NCBI RefSeq assembly: GCF_001598475.1
Contig: NZ_BCZA01000003.1
Location: 1 to 64,000 of the forward strand
DNA: 64,000 bases
Direction: 5' to 3'
Source: Pantoea agglomerans NBRC 102470
Lineage (GTDB): Bacteria; Pseudomonadota; Gammaproteobacteria; Enterobacterales; Enterobacteriaceae
A model generated the notes under the pieces. The model was not told the origin of the DNA. It made no database searches and saw nothing but the letters and a program-made list of their open reading frames with translations. Positions 9,548 to 19,283 of the stretch are shown piece after piece. How positions within the stretch are numbered: position 1 is the first letter of the stretch; each line of letters opens with the position of its first letter. The translations under genes were made by a program, and so were the position numbers.

Positions 9548-11404
9548 TCAGGTCGCACTGATAACGTGGCGGGCGACGAAATGGCCCGGAGCCACCTCCA
9601 TCAGCGGCGCCACTTCAGGTTCATCCCCTAACGCATGAATCGGGCTGGGGATCTCATCGACCAGTAAGGCTCGTTCGCGACGCCGGTGAGCCGGATCGGC
9701 TACCGGCACCGCTGCCATGAGTTTTCGGGTGTAAGGGTGCTGAGGCTGCTCAAACACCGCCTGACGCGGCCCCATCTCGACAATCTGACCGAGATACATC
9801 ACCGCCACGCGGTGGCTGATACGCTCCACCACCGCCATATCATGAGAAATAAACAGGAAGGCGATGCCAAACTCGCGCTGCAGGTCGAGCATCAGATTAA
9901 TAATCTGCGCCTGAATTGACACATCCAGCGCCGAGACGGACTCATCAGCGATCACCACTTTGGGATTCAGCGCCAGCGCGCGGGCTATACAGATGCGCTG
10001 ACGCTGGCCGCCGGAAAACTCATGGGGATAGCGCTGAGCATGTTCCGGCAGCAAACCCACTTTATCCAGCAGCCAGGCGACGCGCTGCTCCGCCTCGCGA
10101 CGCGGCATCGCCTTGTGGACAAGCAGCGGCTCCATAATGGAGAAGCCAACCGTCAGCCGGGGATCGAGCGAGGCGTAGGGATCCTGAAAGATAAACTGAA
10201 TATCGCGTCGCAGATGGGCCAGCGCGGCACCTGACAAATGGTCTATCCGCTGTCCGTCAAAGGTCAGGGTGCCACCCTGACTGGCAACCAGCTTCAGCAG
10301 CGAACGCCCGGTGGTCGATTTACCACAGCCAGACTCTCCCACCAGCGCCAGTGTCTCACCGGCATAGAGATCAAAACTGACTTTTTCGACGGCATGCACC
10401 CGGCTTTTAACGCGGTTCAGCAGGCCGCCGCGAATATCAAAGCGGGTGACCAGATCGCGCACCTGCAAAATGGGTGGCTGCAGGCGGCGAACCGTATCCT
10501 GCGGCACGTCATCAACGGCATCGCTGTGCAGCAACGGAAATTTGGCCGGCAGGGGCTGGCCCTGCATCGAACCGAGCTTTGGCACCGCCGCCAGCAGCGC
10601 CTGGGTATAGGGCTGCTGCGGGGCGCTGAACAGTTCAGCGACCGGAGCATTTTCTACCACTTCGCCGCGGTACATCACCTGAACCCGATCGGCCATTTCG
10701 GCGACCACGCCCATATCGTGAGTGATAAAAATCACCCCCATCTGCATCTCTTTTTGCAGCACGCGGATAAGCTGCAGAATCTGCGCCTGAATGGTGACGT
10801 CGAGCGCTGTGGTCGGCTCATCGGCAATCAGCAGAGCCGGTTTGCAGCAGAGCGCCATAGCGATCATCACGCGCTGACGCATCCCGCCCGACAGCTGATG
10901 CGGGAAGCGGGATAATACATTTTGCGCATCCGGGATTCGTACCAGATCCAGCATCCGGCGCGCCTGGGCCAGCGCGCCGGCGTGGCTCAGGCCCTGATGC
11001 AGACGGATGGATTCCGCAATCTGCTCGCCCACGGAGAAGACCGGATTCAGCGAGGTCATCGGCTCCTGAAAGATCATCGCCATATCCGCACCGCGCACCC
11101 GCCGCATCTGACCTTTTGAGGCGCGCATCAGATCCAGCACGTCGCCGTTGCGACGCCGCAACAGCACCTCGCCGCTGACCCTCCCGCCAGCCTGCTCAAT
11201 CAGCCGCATCAACGCCAGCGAGGTCACTGATTTCCCCGAGCCTGACTCCCCCACCAGCGCCAGCGTTTCGCCGCGAAACAGATCGAGTGACAAATGACGC
11301 ACCGCGTCAGTGACGGTGGTTTCGTGCTGAAAACGCACATTGAGATCGCGCACCGCCAGGACCTGCTCAGGGGCCAGCGGCGGTAACGTTTGCCTGTCGC
11401 TCAT
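9548..11404 (-). CDS. gsiA: Glutathione import ATP-binding protein GsiA
   Basis: A 618-aa fused double ATPase that powers GsiBCD. The first nucleotide-binding half has Walker A GESGSGKS (52-59), signature LSGGMRQR (171-178) and Walker B LLIADEP (191-197). The second half has Walker A GESGCGKS (356-363) and signature FSGGQRQR (463-470). Each half ends in the OppD/F-type C-terminal region (for example [15 protein letters not shown]). The start has AAGGAG. It follows iaaA by nine bases, so the two are co-transcribed. E. coli GsiA is 623 aa. Confidence 0.94.
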   Translation of the reverse strand: MSDRQTLPPLAPEQVLAVRDLNVRFQHETTVTDAVRHLSLDLFRGETLALVGESGSGKSVTSLALMRLIEQAGGRVSGEVLLRRRNGDVLDLMRASKGQMRRVRGADMAMIFQEPMTSLNPVFSVGEQIAESIRLHQGLSHAGALAQARRMLDLVRIPDAQNVLSRFPHQLSGGMRQRVMIAMALCCKPALLIADEPTTALDVTIQAQILQLIRVLQKEMQMGVIFITHDMGVVAEMADRVQVMYRGEVVENAPVAELFSAPQQPYTQALLAAVPKLGSMQGQPLPAKFPLLHSDAVDDVPQDTVRRLQPPILQVRDLVTRFDIRGGLLNRVKSRVHAVEKVSFDLYAGETLALVGESGCGKSTTGRSLLKLVASQGGTLTFDGQRIDHLSGAALAHLRRDIQFIFQDPYASLDPRLTVGFSIMEPLLVHKAMPRREAEQRVAWLLDKVGLLPEHAQRYPHEFSGGQRQRICIARALALNPKVVIADESVSALDVSIQAQIINLMLDLQREFGIAFLFISHDMAVVERISHRVAVMYLGQIVEMGPRQAVFEQPQHPYTRKLMAAVPVADPAHRRRERALLVDEIPSPIHALGDEPEVAPLMEVAPGHFVARHVISAT

Positions 11405-11413
11405 CTGTGCTCC

Positions 11414-12373
11414 TTAACTTTCGCGATAGATAGCGACGTCTGCCACTTCGCCAACCCGCGCCACACCGCGATACATCCCTTCGCTGTTGAAAGGCAGCGC
11501 TACGTTGCCTGCGCGGTCGACGGCAATCAGCCCCCCGCTGCCGCCCAGCTCCAGCACACTGTCATGAATAACATTAACCGTGGCCTGCTGCAGTGAGCGC
11601 CCGGCGTAGCGCATCTGCGCTGCCACATCGTAGGCCGCCAGCGTCCGCATAAAGACTTCCCCGGTGCCGGTACAGGAGACCGCCACGCTGTCGTTACTGG
11701 CGTAGCAGCCTGCGCCCGGCAGCGGCGAGTCGCCGACCCGTCCGGCCTGCTTGTTGGTCATACCGCCCGTTGACGTGGCGGCCGCGAGGTTGCCCTCAAG
11801 ATCCAGCGCGACGGCCCCCACCGTACCAAACTTACGGTCCGGGTCGAGCGGGTCATCGCTGTGCGCGGCACCATCATGGTCCAGCACCGCCGTATCGCTG
11901 TTCAGCGCGCGCTGCAACTGCTCCCAGCGTTCCGGAGTCGAGAAGTAATCAGGCGTGACCGTTTCCAGCCCGTGCGCTTCAGCAAACTGCTCTGCGCCCT
12001 CGCCGATAAACAGGACATGCTCGCTATGTTCCAGCACGGCACGTGCCGCCAGCACCGGATTCCGTACCCGCGTTACGCCCGCGACCGCCCCTGCACCCAG
12101 CGTGCGGCCATCCATGATGCAGGCATCGAGTTCATGGGTGCCCTGATGGGTGAAGACCGCGCCTTTACCGGCGTTGAACAGCGGGCACTCTTCCAGCAGC
12201 CGCACCGCTTCGGTCACCGCATCGAGTGCGCTGCCGCCCTGAGCCAGTATCTGCTGGCCCTGAGTGACAATATCGTGTAGCGCCTGACGATAGAGTTGCT
12301 CTTTTTCGGCGCTCATTGCTGAGCGCGTAATGGCACCGGCGCCTCCATGAATGGCGATCACTGCATTGACCAT
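11414..12373 (-). CDS. iaaA: Isoaspartyl peptidase / L-asparaginase IaaA
   Basis: A 319-aa N-terminal-nucleophile hydrolase that cleaves isoaspartyl dipeptides and asparagine. The precursor is expected to cut itself before Thr184 in the KFGTVGAVALD motif, making the nucleophile of the beta subunit. The IHGGAGAI start, the NAGKGAVFTHQGTHELDA block and the beta-subunit GSGGLIAVD block are all typical. It is the first gene of the iaaA-gsiABCD operon, so dipeptide hydrolysis and glutathione/peptide uptake are expressed together. It diverges from moeA across 256 bp. Confidence 0.93.
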   Translation of the reverse strand: MVNAVIAIHGGAGAITRSAMSAEKEQLYRQALHDIVTQGQQILAQGGSALDAVTEAVRLLEECPLFNAGKGAVFTHQGTHELDACIMDGRTLGAGAVAGVTRVRNPVLAARAVLEHSEHVLFIGEGAEQFAEAHGLETVTPDYFSTPERWEQLQRALNSDTAVLDHDGAAHSDDPLDPDRKFGTVGAVALDLEGNLAAATSTGGMTNKQAGRVGDSPLPGAGCYASNDSVAVSCTGTGEVFMRTLAAYDVAAQMRYAGRSLQQATVNVIHDSVLELGGSGGLIAVDRAGNVALPFNSEGMYRGVARVGEVADVAIYRES

Positions 12374-12629
12374 AACGATCTACCCTGTGGTTGCATCAGG
12401 ACGAAAAACACTGATTTAAAATGGTTTTCACCCATTTTTGGTGATTTTTGACTATAGAAAGCCTGCTAAGTGTTGTAAAGCGGAAACTGTTCCTGTGGTT
12501 ATAACCTTTTCTTACCGCCATATTTCACTTTGGCCACAACAACAGGCAAGTCAGGCCGACACCGATGTGACTCAGCGGCTAATTCCCACCATAATAGGCA
12601 GCATCTGAGATAACCAGGCTGGAATATCC

Positions 12630-13865
12630 ATGGAAAGTTTTACTGCAGGCTTGATCTCCCTTGAGGAGGCACAACAAAAAATGCTGTCACAGCTGACGCC
12701 CGTCACCGACTCTCTTAGCGTGCCGCTGGCCGAAGCGGTCGGGCGTATCACCGCCAAAGCGGTGACCTCACCGATTGCCGTCCCGCCATTTGATAACTCT
12801 GCGATGGATGGCTACGCCGTCAGGCTGGCAGACGCCAGCAGCGGTCAGCCGCTGCCAGTGGCGGGTAAAGCCTTTGCCGGCGCACCGTTTAACGGTGAGT
12901 GGCCGCAGGGCAGCGTGATTCGCATCATGACCGGTGCGCCGGTGCCCGCAGGCTGTGAAGCAGTAGTAATGCAGGAGCAGACCGAAACACAGGGTGATGC
13001 GATTGTGATCACCGCGCCGGTCCGTCCCGGACAGAACATTCGTCTCATCGGCGATGATATTCAGCCAGGCACCGTGGTGCTGGAAGCAGGAACGCGGCTG
13101 GGCGCGGCGGAGCTGCCACTGCTCGCCTCACTGGGTATCGCGCAGGTCAGCGTGCTGCGAAAACTGCGGGTCGCTATCTTCTCCACCGGTGATGAACTCC
13201 AGCCGGTAGGCGAGCCGCTGGCCGAAGGCCAGATCTACGACACCAACCGCTTTGCGGTATCACTGATGCTGCATAAGCTGGGTTGCGAAGTCATCGACCT
13301 TGGCATCATCAAAGATGACCCGGCCGCACTGCGTGCTGCTTTCACCGAGGCCGATCGGCAGGCGGATGTCGTGATTACTACCGGCGGCGTCTCGGTGGGC
13401 GAAGCGGACTTCACCAAAACGATGCTGGAAGAGCTTGGTGCCATCAGCTTCTGGAAGCTGGCGATCAAGCCTGGCAAGCCATTTGCCTTTGGCCGCCTCA
13501 ACAGCAGCTGGTTCTGCGGCCTGCCAGGTAATCCGGTCTCCGCCGCCGTGACCTTTTATCAGCTCGTTCAGCCGCTGCTTGCCACCCTCACCGGCCAGCA
13601 AAAATCAGCATTGCCGCCACGTCAGAAAGTGCGCTGCGCCTCGCGGCTGAAAAAGTCACCTGGCCGGCTCGATTTCCAGCGCGGTATCCTGCGACAGAAC
13701 GCACAGGGTGAACTGGAGGTGGAAACCACCGGGATGCAGGGTTCGCACGTCTTCAGCTCCTTCGCCCAGGCAAACTGTTTTATTGTGCTGGAACGGGATC
13801 GCGGCAATGTTGAACCGGGCGAATGGGTCGAGGTGGAACCGTTCAACGCCCTGCTGGAGGCGTAA
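12630..13865 (+). CDS. moeA: Molybdopterin molybdenumtransferase MoeA
   Basis: A 411-aa enzyme, the same length as in E. coli, that inserts molybdate into adenylylated molybdopterin, the last general step of Moco synthesis. It has the N-terminal MoeA domain ([11 protein letters not shown], [15 protein letters not shown]), a central MogA-like domain with FSTGDEL, the [12 protein letters not shown] block and the [12 protein letters not shown] motif, and a C-terminal domain IV. The start lacks a strong Shine-Dalgarno. The stop codon directly abuts the moeB ATG, showing an operon with coupled translation. Confidence 0.95.
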   Translation: MESFTAGLISLEEAQQKMLSQLTPVTDSLSVPLAEAVGRITAKAVTSPIAVPPFDNSAMDGYAVRLADASSGQPLPVAGKAFAGAPFNGEWPQGSVIRIMTGAPVPAGCEAVVMQEQTETQGDAIVITAPVRPGQNIRLIGDDIQPGTVVLEAGTRLGAAELPLLASLGIAQVSVLRKLRVAIFSTGDELQPVGEPLAEGQIYDTNRFAVSLMLHKLGCEVIDLGIIKDDPAALRAAFTEADRQADVVITTGGVSVGEADFTKTMLEELGAISFWKLAIKPGKPFAFGRLNSSWFCGLPGNPVSAAVTFYQLVQPLLATLTGQQKSALPPRQKVRCASRLKKSPGRLDFQRGILRQNAQGELEVETTGMQGSHVFSSFAQANCFIVLERDRGNVEPGEWVEVEPFNALLEA

Positions 13866-14624
13866 ATGCTGCCTGAATTAAGCGATGAGGAGATGCTGCG
13901 CTACAACCGGCAGATTGTATTGCGCGGCTTTGATTTCGACGGTCAGGAGCGGCTGAAAGCGAGTCATGCGCTGATAGTCGGGCTGGGCGGACTCGGCTGC
14001 GCCGCTGCGCCCTATCTGGCGGCTGCCGGTGTCGGCAGCCTGACGCTGCTCGACTTCGATACCGTATCGCACTCTAACCTGCAACGGCAGATCCTGCATC
14101 ACGATGCTGATATTGGTCGTGCCAAAGTGGACTCCGCCGCACAAAGCCTGGCCGCCATCAATCCGCACTGCCAGCTGCATCCTGTTAATGGACAGCTGGA
14201 CGATGCAGCGCTGCTGGCGCTGATCGCCCGGCAGCAGGTAGTGCTGGACTGCACCGACAACGTTGCTGTGCGTGAGCAGCTTAACCGGCTCTGTCGTCAG
14301 CAGCGGGTGCCACTGGTCTCCGGCGCCGCGATTCGGATGGAAGGTCAGATCAGCGTATTCAACTGGCAGCCCGGCACACCCTGCTATCGCTGCATCAGCC
14401 GCCTGTTTGGGGAACAAACCCTGAGTTGCGTGGAAGCGGGCGTCATGGCTCCGCTGGTTGGCGTGATTGGTGCGATGCAGGCGATGGAAGCGATTAAAGT
14501 GCTGACGGCATTTGGCACGCCCGCCACCAGCCGGTTGCTGATGTACGATGCAATGAGCGCGGAGTTCCACAGCATGAAGGTGGCGCAGGATGCGCATTGT
14601 GAAGTGTGTGGTGGTAACGCGTAA
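13866..14624 (+). CDS. moeB: Molybdopterin-synthase adenylyltransferase MoeB
   Basis: A 252-aa E1-like enzyme that adenylates the C-terminus of MoaD so it can accept sulfur. The nucleotide-binding glycine motif is GLGGLG (39-44). The family Asp/Arg residues lie in LLDFDTVSHSNLQRQ, and DCTDN is at about 128-132. The structural zinc is held by two Cys pairs: Cys173/Cys176 (CYRC) and Cys245/Cys248 (CEVC). There is no rhodanese domain. It is the second gene of moeAB and ends before a strong bidirectional terminator. Confidence 0.95.
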   Translation: MLPELSDEEMLRYNRQIVLRGFDFDGQERLKASHALIVGLGGLGCAAAPYLAAAGVGSLTLLDFDTVSHSNLQRQILHHDADIGRAKVDSAAQSLAAINPHCQLHPVNGQLDDAALLALIARQQVVLDCTDNVAVREQLNRLCRQQRVPLVSGAAIRMEGQISVFNWQPGTPCYRCISRLFGEQTLSCVEAGVMAPLVGVIGAMQAMEAIKVLTAFGTPATSRLLMYDAMSAEFHSMKVAQDAHCEVCGGNA

Positions 14625-14683
14625 CGTCGGCAGGAACGCCTCTGCTCCCTGAAGCCCGTGCTGAACCAACAAACCACCAAAAA

Positions 14684-14711
14684 AAACGGGGTGACCTGCG
14701 CCACCCCGTTT
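14684..14711. terminator. Bidirectional terminator between moeB and ybiT
   Basis: AAACGGGGTG and CACCCCGTTT form a 10-bp perfect stem with an 8-base loop. A-rich sequence precedes it and T-rich sequence follows, so it can stop transcription of both convergent genes. Confidence 0.8.
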
Positions 14712-14714
14712 CAA

Positions 14715-16307
14715 TCAGACGATACCCTGACTCCGCAGGTAATCTTCGTAATTACCGGTGAAGTCCACCACGCGATCTGCTTTCAGCTCTATCACGCGGG
14801 TTGCCAGCGAGCTGACAAATTCACGGTCGTGTGAAACAAACACCAGCGTGCCTTCATACATCTCCAGCGCCATATTGAGCGATTCAATCGACTCCATATC
14901 GAGGTGGTTGGTCGGCTCATCCATAATCAGAATGTTCGGTTTTTCCATCATCAGCTTACCGAACAGCATACGACCCTTCTCTCCACCGGAAAGCACTTTG
15001 GCCGGCTTCTTAATATCATCCTGCGAAAACAGCAGGCGACCCAGAATACCGCGAATGGTCTGCTCATCATCGCCAGGCTGTTTCCACTGACTCATCCAGT
15101 CAAATACCGTCAGGTCATTGGCAAAATCATCGGCGTGATCCTGAGCGTAATAACCAATACGCGCATTCTCTGACCATTTAACGCTGCCGTTATCTGGCGT
15201 CAGCTGACCCACCAGCGATTTTAACAGTGTTGATTTACCGATACCGTTGGCACCGATCACCGCCAGCTTCTCACCCACTTCCAGCAGCAGATTTAAATTC
15301 TTAAACAGCGGACCGTTATCAAATCCTTTGGTCAAACCTTCCACTTCCAGCGCATTACGGAACAACTTCTTGTCCTGCTCAAAGCGGATAAACGGGTTCT
15401 GGCGGCTGGAGGCTTTCACTTCATCCAGTTTAATTTTATCCATCTGCTTAGCGCGTGATGTCGCCTGACGCGATTTAGAGGCGTTGGCGCTAAAACGACT
15501 GACGAACGATTGTAAGTCAGCAATCTGCGCTTTTTTCTTGGCGTTATCGGATAACAGACGTTCACGCGCCTGGGTCGCCGCGGTCATATATTCGTCATAA
15601 TTACCGGAATAAACCCGCAGCTCGCCATAATCCAAATCAGCCATGTGCGTACAGACCATATTAAGGAAGTGACGGTCATGCGAAATGATAATCATGGTGC
15701 TGTCACGCTCGTTCAGCACCTGCTCCAGCCAGCGAATAGTATCGATGTCCAGGTTGTTCGTCGGTTCATCGAGTAACAGAATATCAGGATTAGAAAACAG
15801 CGCCTGCGCCAGCAGCACACGTAATTTAAAGCCCGGCGCAATTTCGCTCATCGGGCCATAATGCTGCTCAACCGGAATGCCGACGCCGAGTAATAACTCA
15901 CCGGCACGAGACTCCGCGCTATAGCCGTCCATCTCACCGTAAAGTGCCTCAAGATCGCCGACTTTATACCCCTCTTCTTCGCTCATTTCTGGCAAAGAAT
16001 AAATACGGTCGCGCTCCTGCTTCACTTCCCATAACTCATGGTGACCCATGATAACGGTGTCCAGCACGCTAAATTGTTCAAAGGCGAACTGATCCTGACG
16101 CAACTTACCGATGCGCTCGTTGGGATCGTAAGAAACATTGCCGCCTGAAGGCACCAGATCGCCACCCAAAATCTTCATGAAGGTGGATTTTCCGCTGCCG
16201 TTCGCACCGATTAAACCGTAACGATTACCGCCGCCAAATTTAACGGAGATATTTTCGAACAGTGGCTTGCTGCCAAACTGCATGGTGATATTGCTGCTAA
16301 CTAACAC
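14715..16307 (-). CDS. ybiT: ABC-F family ATPase YbiT
   Basis: A 530-aa soluble ABC-F protein with two ATPase halves and no membrane spans; the family acts on ribosomes (translation factors of the EttA/Uup group). Walker A motifs are GANGSGKS (34-41) and GANGIGKS near residue 360, with signatures like [14 protein letters not shown]. The linker carries the [16 protein letters not shown] helices. I place the start at a GTG (16305-16307): it has AAAGG upstream, gives the N-terminus (M)[10 protein letters not shown] and exactly the E. coli length. The frame is open for 23 more codons upstream, but they resemble nothing. Confidence 0.9.
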   Translation of the reverse strand: MLVSSNITMQFGSKPLFENISVKFGGGNRYGLIGANGSGKSTFMKILGGDLVPSGGNVSYDPNERIGKLRQDQFAFEQFSVLDTVIMGHHELWEVKQERDRIYSLPEMSEEEGYKVGDLEALYGEMDGYSAESRAGELLLGVGIPVEQHYGPMSEIAPGFKLRVLLAQALFSNPDILLLDEPTNNLDIDTIRWLEQVLNERDSTMIIISHDRHFLNMVCTHMADLDYGELRVYSGNYDEYMTAATQARERLLSDNAKKKAQIADLQSFVSRFSANASKSRQATSRAKQMDKIKLDEVKASSRQNPFIRFEQDKKLFRNALEVEGLTKGFDNGPLFKNLNLLLEVGEKLAVIGANGIGKSTLLKSLVGQLTPDNGSVKWSENARIGYYAQDHADDFANDLTVFDWMSQWKQPGDDEQTIRGILGRLLFSQDDIKKPAKVLSGGEKGRMLFGKLMMEKPNILIMDEPTNHLDMESIESLNMALEMYEGTLVFVSHDREFVSSLATRVIELKADRVVDFTGNYEDYLRSQGIV

Positions 16308-16430
16308 GGCATTGACCTTTGTGAAGAGAATGGATGAAAAAACGGCGGCTATTATGCCAGATGTGACGCAGCGCACGCCAGCGTCAGCCGTGGATTCCTT
16401 GCGGGGTGATTGATATCCCGGCAGAAATAA

Positions 16431-16461
16431 AAAAGCCGGAAGGCCATGATGGCCCCCCGGC
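16431..16461 (-). terminator. Terminator of the H-NS-family gene
   Basis: GCCGG/CCGGC with an inner GGCC/GGCC stem forms a G/C-rich hairpin, followed on the minus strand by TTTTTTATTT. It lies about 25 bases past the stop codon. Confidence 0.75.
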
Positions 16462-16485
16462 TCCCACTTACAAGGATTGTGTTGA

Positions 16486-16887
16486 TCAATCGATCAGGAA
16501 ACTGTCCAGGCTTTTACCGGAATCCAGCGCTTTTTTAATCGCTGCCGGGGTACGGCCCTGGCCAGTCCAGGATTTCTGCTCACCATTTTCGTCGGTGTAA
16601 GAATATTTAGCCGGACGCGGCGCACGCTTGGTACGTTTTTTCCCGCTTTCCAGTGCACCTAATAATTCATTAGGATCGATACCGTCAGCCAGCAGCATTT
16701 CGCGATATTTAGAAAGCTTTTCTTCTTTTTCGCGATTCTGCGTCTCTTCCGCTTCTGCTTCTTCACGGCGCTCAGTAACAACAACCGTTAATTTTTCCAG
16801 GATCTCTTCAAGATCGGTCAGTGGCAGTTCACGAGCCTGGGCACGTAATGTGCGAATATTGTTCAGTACCTTAAATGCGTCACTCAT
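16486..16887 (-). CDS. H-NS/StpA-family nucleoid protein
   Basis: A 133-aa nucleoid-associated protein. The N-terminal two-thirds is the coiled-coil oligomerisation domain ([14 protein letters not shown], then a Glu/Arg-rich helix to about residue 65), joined by [20 protein letters not shown] to the C-terminal DNA-binding domain. The AT-hook-like QGRTP loop that enters the minor groove is intact ([15 protein letters not shown]). I chose the ATG at 16887 with AAGGA seven bases upstream; a GTG lies one codon earlier. E. coli hns and stpA are in other places, so this may be a paralog (StpA-like or Erwiniaceae-specific); the sequence alone does not decide. Confidence 0.88.
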   Translation of the reverse strand: MSDAFKVLNNIRTLRAQARELPLTDLEEILEKLTVVVTERREEAEAEETQNREKEEKLSKYREMLLADGIDPNELLGALESGKKRTKRAPRPAKYSYTDENGEQKSWTGQGRTPAAIKKALDSGKSLDSFLID

Positions 16888-16920
16888 CACAATGTCCTTG
16901 ATTAAGGGGGGTTAATAAAA

Positions 16921-16977
16921 CTGTAGCGCCAAGACTACCTAATTCAAATAAAAAAATAAATTATTTTTACGCTACAG
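16921..16977. promoter_or_regulatory. Inverted repeat enclosing an A/T-only core upstream of the H-NS-family gene
   Basis: CTGTAGCG (16921-16928) and CGCTACAG (16970-16977) are perfect inverted repeats flanking about 41 almost purely A/T bases with an inner AAAATAAATTATTTT palindrome. It lies 34 bases upstream of the start codon, where a promoter should be. A/T-rich curved DNA is the preferred target of H-NS, so autoregulation is a reasonable guess. Confidence 0.45.
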
Positions 16978-17712
16978 ATAATTCCTAAGTATTAATTCGG
17001 CCGAAACAGAGCTATTAAAATCGGGCGTGCCTGACCTTTTATTAACGCTGAATTAACAACAAATGGCACTTTTACTCAGGAGTTGAAAACGATTTCAGGC
17101 AGATTATCCCGGCATAAGGCAGTTAACGCTATCAACTAAATGCGGGCCATGCAGCCTCATTATTTACGCTTACGGGCCGGAGATAACAGATTAAAAATGT
17201 GCCTGCCCGTGACCCCAGTCACACCAGCTTACAGATTATGCTTAAAAAGCCACCCCCGGCACCGTTAAATAGCGCAAAAGAATTAACGCTCTGGTAGCTT
17301 TTTTAATTATGCCCTTTGCCACCTGTTAACCATTTTTGCCGCTGCGATTTATAGCAGAGTCGGATTATTCGCAGATCGCTTAGCTGCGCAATAACAGTTC
17401 CGCCCGGCTCAGGCTGACTGAATAGCCTCACGCGCCCCCACTCGTTCAGTCGTAAGTTGCCTTAAAAAAACGTCAAAGAAATAAACTGAGAAAGGTGACA
17501 GAGCTCAAAAACCTGAATCCGGAAAGTGCCAGCAACATGAAAATAATCGCTCGCCGGAGGCGCTGATAATAACCCTGCGATTATCACTGTTTTATTTTCT
17601 GCTGGCTGCACCCGTTCCAGTGATGCTGAGAAGCTCTCTTTATCAACGGGTTAGATCATGATGAACAACATGGAGAGACAGGCAGCATCGGTTTAACGCT
17701 GCCGGAGGAGAG
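16978..17712. other. Long A/T-leaning non-coding stretch
   Basis: About 735 bases without a credible gene. I see two structured spots: a near-inverted repeat TTAAAAAGCCACC (17242-17254) against GGTAGCTTTTTTAA (17293-17306), and the stem-loop at 17528-17606 listed separately. A nine-codon frame inside the latter (MKIIARRRR) has no homology I know. A small RNA cannot be excluded. Confidence 0.4.
17528..17606. repeat. 79-bp imperfect palindrome
   Basis: GCCAGCA-ACAT-GAAAATA (17528-17545) is matched by TATTTTC-TGCTGGC (17593-17606): 14 paired bases with a 4-base bulge. An alternative inner pairing is ATAATCGC with GCGATTAT. It could be a cruciform-forming repeat, a miniature element or a structured RNA. 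Confidence 0.45.
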
Positions 17713-17717
17713 ATAAA

Positions 17718-17745
17718 GCGGTAACTGCGCAGAGGCAGCTACCGC
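17718..17745 (-). terminator. Terminator of the emrAB-outer membrane factor operon
   Basis: GCGGTA and TACCGC with an extended, partly G-U paired stem (about 11 bp) lie a few bases past the stop codon of the outer-membrane factor, followed on the minus strand by TTTATCTC. Confidence 0.6.
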
Positions 17746-17752
17746 CGGATAA

Positions 17753-19282
17753 CTAATTCGCCTGCGTGGCCGGGCCAAATACCGGATATTGCGGCATATC
17801 CACGTTCTGGTAAGTCTCCCAGCCGCCGCCCAGCGCTTTATAGAGCGCCACTAAATCGAGTGCACTCTGCATCCGCGCCTGTGTCGCCTGCTCCTCTGCC
17901 TGAGCCAGCTGACGCTGCGCATCCAGCACCTCCAGGAAGGTCGAGAGCCCCTGGCGATAACTGTCGCTGGCGAGATCAAACGCGCGCTGAAGCGCACCGG
18001 TTGTCTCATCCAGCGCGGTGACCCGCTGCTGATCGGCGCGATAGCTGACCAGCGCATTCTCCACATCCTGCAACGCCGTCAGCACCGTCTGGCGATAATC
18101 CAGCGCGGCACTGGCCTGCTGTGCCCGCGCTAACTTCACGCTCGACACCAGCTGTCCGCCCTGGAAAATCGGAATCGATAACGACGGGCCATAACTGTAG
18201 AAATGGCTGCTCCAGTTATCCAGATAGCTGACATCGGTGTTGCGCACGCCCAGCTGGCCGGTCAGTGACAGGCTCGGGAAAAGCTGCGCGACAGAAACCC
18301 CAATCTCAGCGGTTTGTGCATGCAGCGTCGCTTCAGCCTGACGAATATCAGGACGACGACGTGCCAGCGTAGAAGGAATGCCTACCGGGACAAACTGTGG
18401 CAGCGGGGGTAACGCTTTTGGCGTACTGAGTTCAGCATCCAGCGCCCCCGGCGTCTTGCCGAGCAGCACCGCTAACCCATTCATCGCCTGCCGTGCCTGC
18501 GACTGATACTGCGGCAGTTGCGCCTGCAGCGTGCTGAGCTGGGCACGCGCATTTTCCACATCGGTCAGCGGGGCCAGGCCATTACGCTGCTGGCTTTGGG
18601 TCAGCTCGGTCGTCTGCTGCGCCACCTCAATCTGCTGTTGCAGCGTCTGAATCGTGCTCTGCGCGCCACGCAGCTGCAGCCAGGCTCGCGCCACTTCGGC
18701 CTCCAGTGAGACCAGCGCATCGTTGCGCTGTTCTATCGCTGCCTGCTGCTGGGCATTGGCTGCCTCAACCTGACGGCGCACTTTGCCCCACAGATCCAGC
18801 TCCCAGCTGGCATCGAAGCTGCCCTGATAGAGGTTAACCGGCTGGGTCAATCCATTGAGCTGGCTGGCCACGTTGCTGTCGAGCTGATCGGTTGCGCCAT
18901 TGGATTTCAGCAAGCCTTCCAGCCCGAGCTGCTGACGCGTCACTTTGGCTGAACCGCCCAGGGTGGGGAACAGGCTGCCCTGCGCCTGCGTCAGCTGTTC
19001 ACGTGCCCCGGCAATGCGCAGCACCGTCTGCTGCAGGCTCAGGTTGCCCGCAATCGCGCGCTCAATCAGGCTGTCGAGCTGCGGATCATTGAAGCTGCGC
19101 CACCAGCGCGAATTAATCGCGGCATTTTGTGGCTTTGACGCCTCCTGCGAATCCAGGGTGTTGTAGCCACCCGGCACGGCAGGTTTCGGCGCCTGATAGT
19201 CAGGTCCGACGGCGCAGCCCGCCAGCCCGAGGGCCAGCAGTAAACTCAGGGGTTTCAGGCGATGAGAGTAAAAAACCTTCAT
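17753..19282 (-). CDS. NodT-family outer-membrane efflux lipoprotein
   Basis: A 509-aa TolC-like outer-membrane factor with a lipoprotein signal: lipobox LGLAGC followed by AVGPDYQAP, the usual NodT/OprM beginning. Two repeats of the TolC fold are visible, each with long Gln/Ala-rich helices (about 170-260 and 380-470), and the conserved STLARRRPDIRQAEA turn. The ATG at 19282 has AGGAG nine bases upstream and follows the emrB-like stop by one base. The product should complete a tripartite drug pump with the two proteins encoded upstream, instead of relying on TolC. Confidence 0.88.
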   Translation of the reverse strand: MKVFYSHRLKPLSLLLALGLAGCAVGPDYQAPKPAVPGGYNTLDSQEASKPQNAAINSRWWRSFNDPQLDSLIERAIAGNLSLQQTVLRIAGAREQLTQAQGSLFPTLGGSAKVTRQQLGLEGLLKSNGATDQLDSNVASQLNGLTQPVNLYQGSFDASWELDLWGKVRRQVEAANAQQQAAIEQRNDALVSLEAEVARAWLQLRGAQSTIQTLQQQIEVAQQTTELTQSQQRNGLAPLTDVENARAQLSTLQAQLPQYQSQARQAMNGLAVLLGKTPGALDAELSTPKALPPLPQFVPVGIPSTLARRRPDIRQAEATLHAQTAEIGVSVAQLFPSLSLTGQLGVRNTDVSYLDNWSSHFYSYGPSLSIPIFQGGQLVSSVKLARAQQASAALDYRQTVLTALQDVENALVSYRADQQRVTALDETTGALQRAFDLASDSYRQGLSTFLEVLDAQRQLAQAEEQATQARMQSALDLVALYKALGGGWETYQNVDMPQYPVFGPATQAN

Positions 19283-19283
19283 G

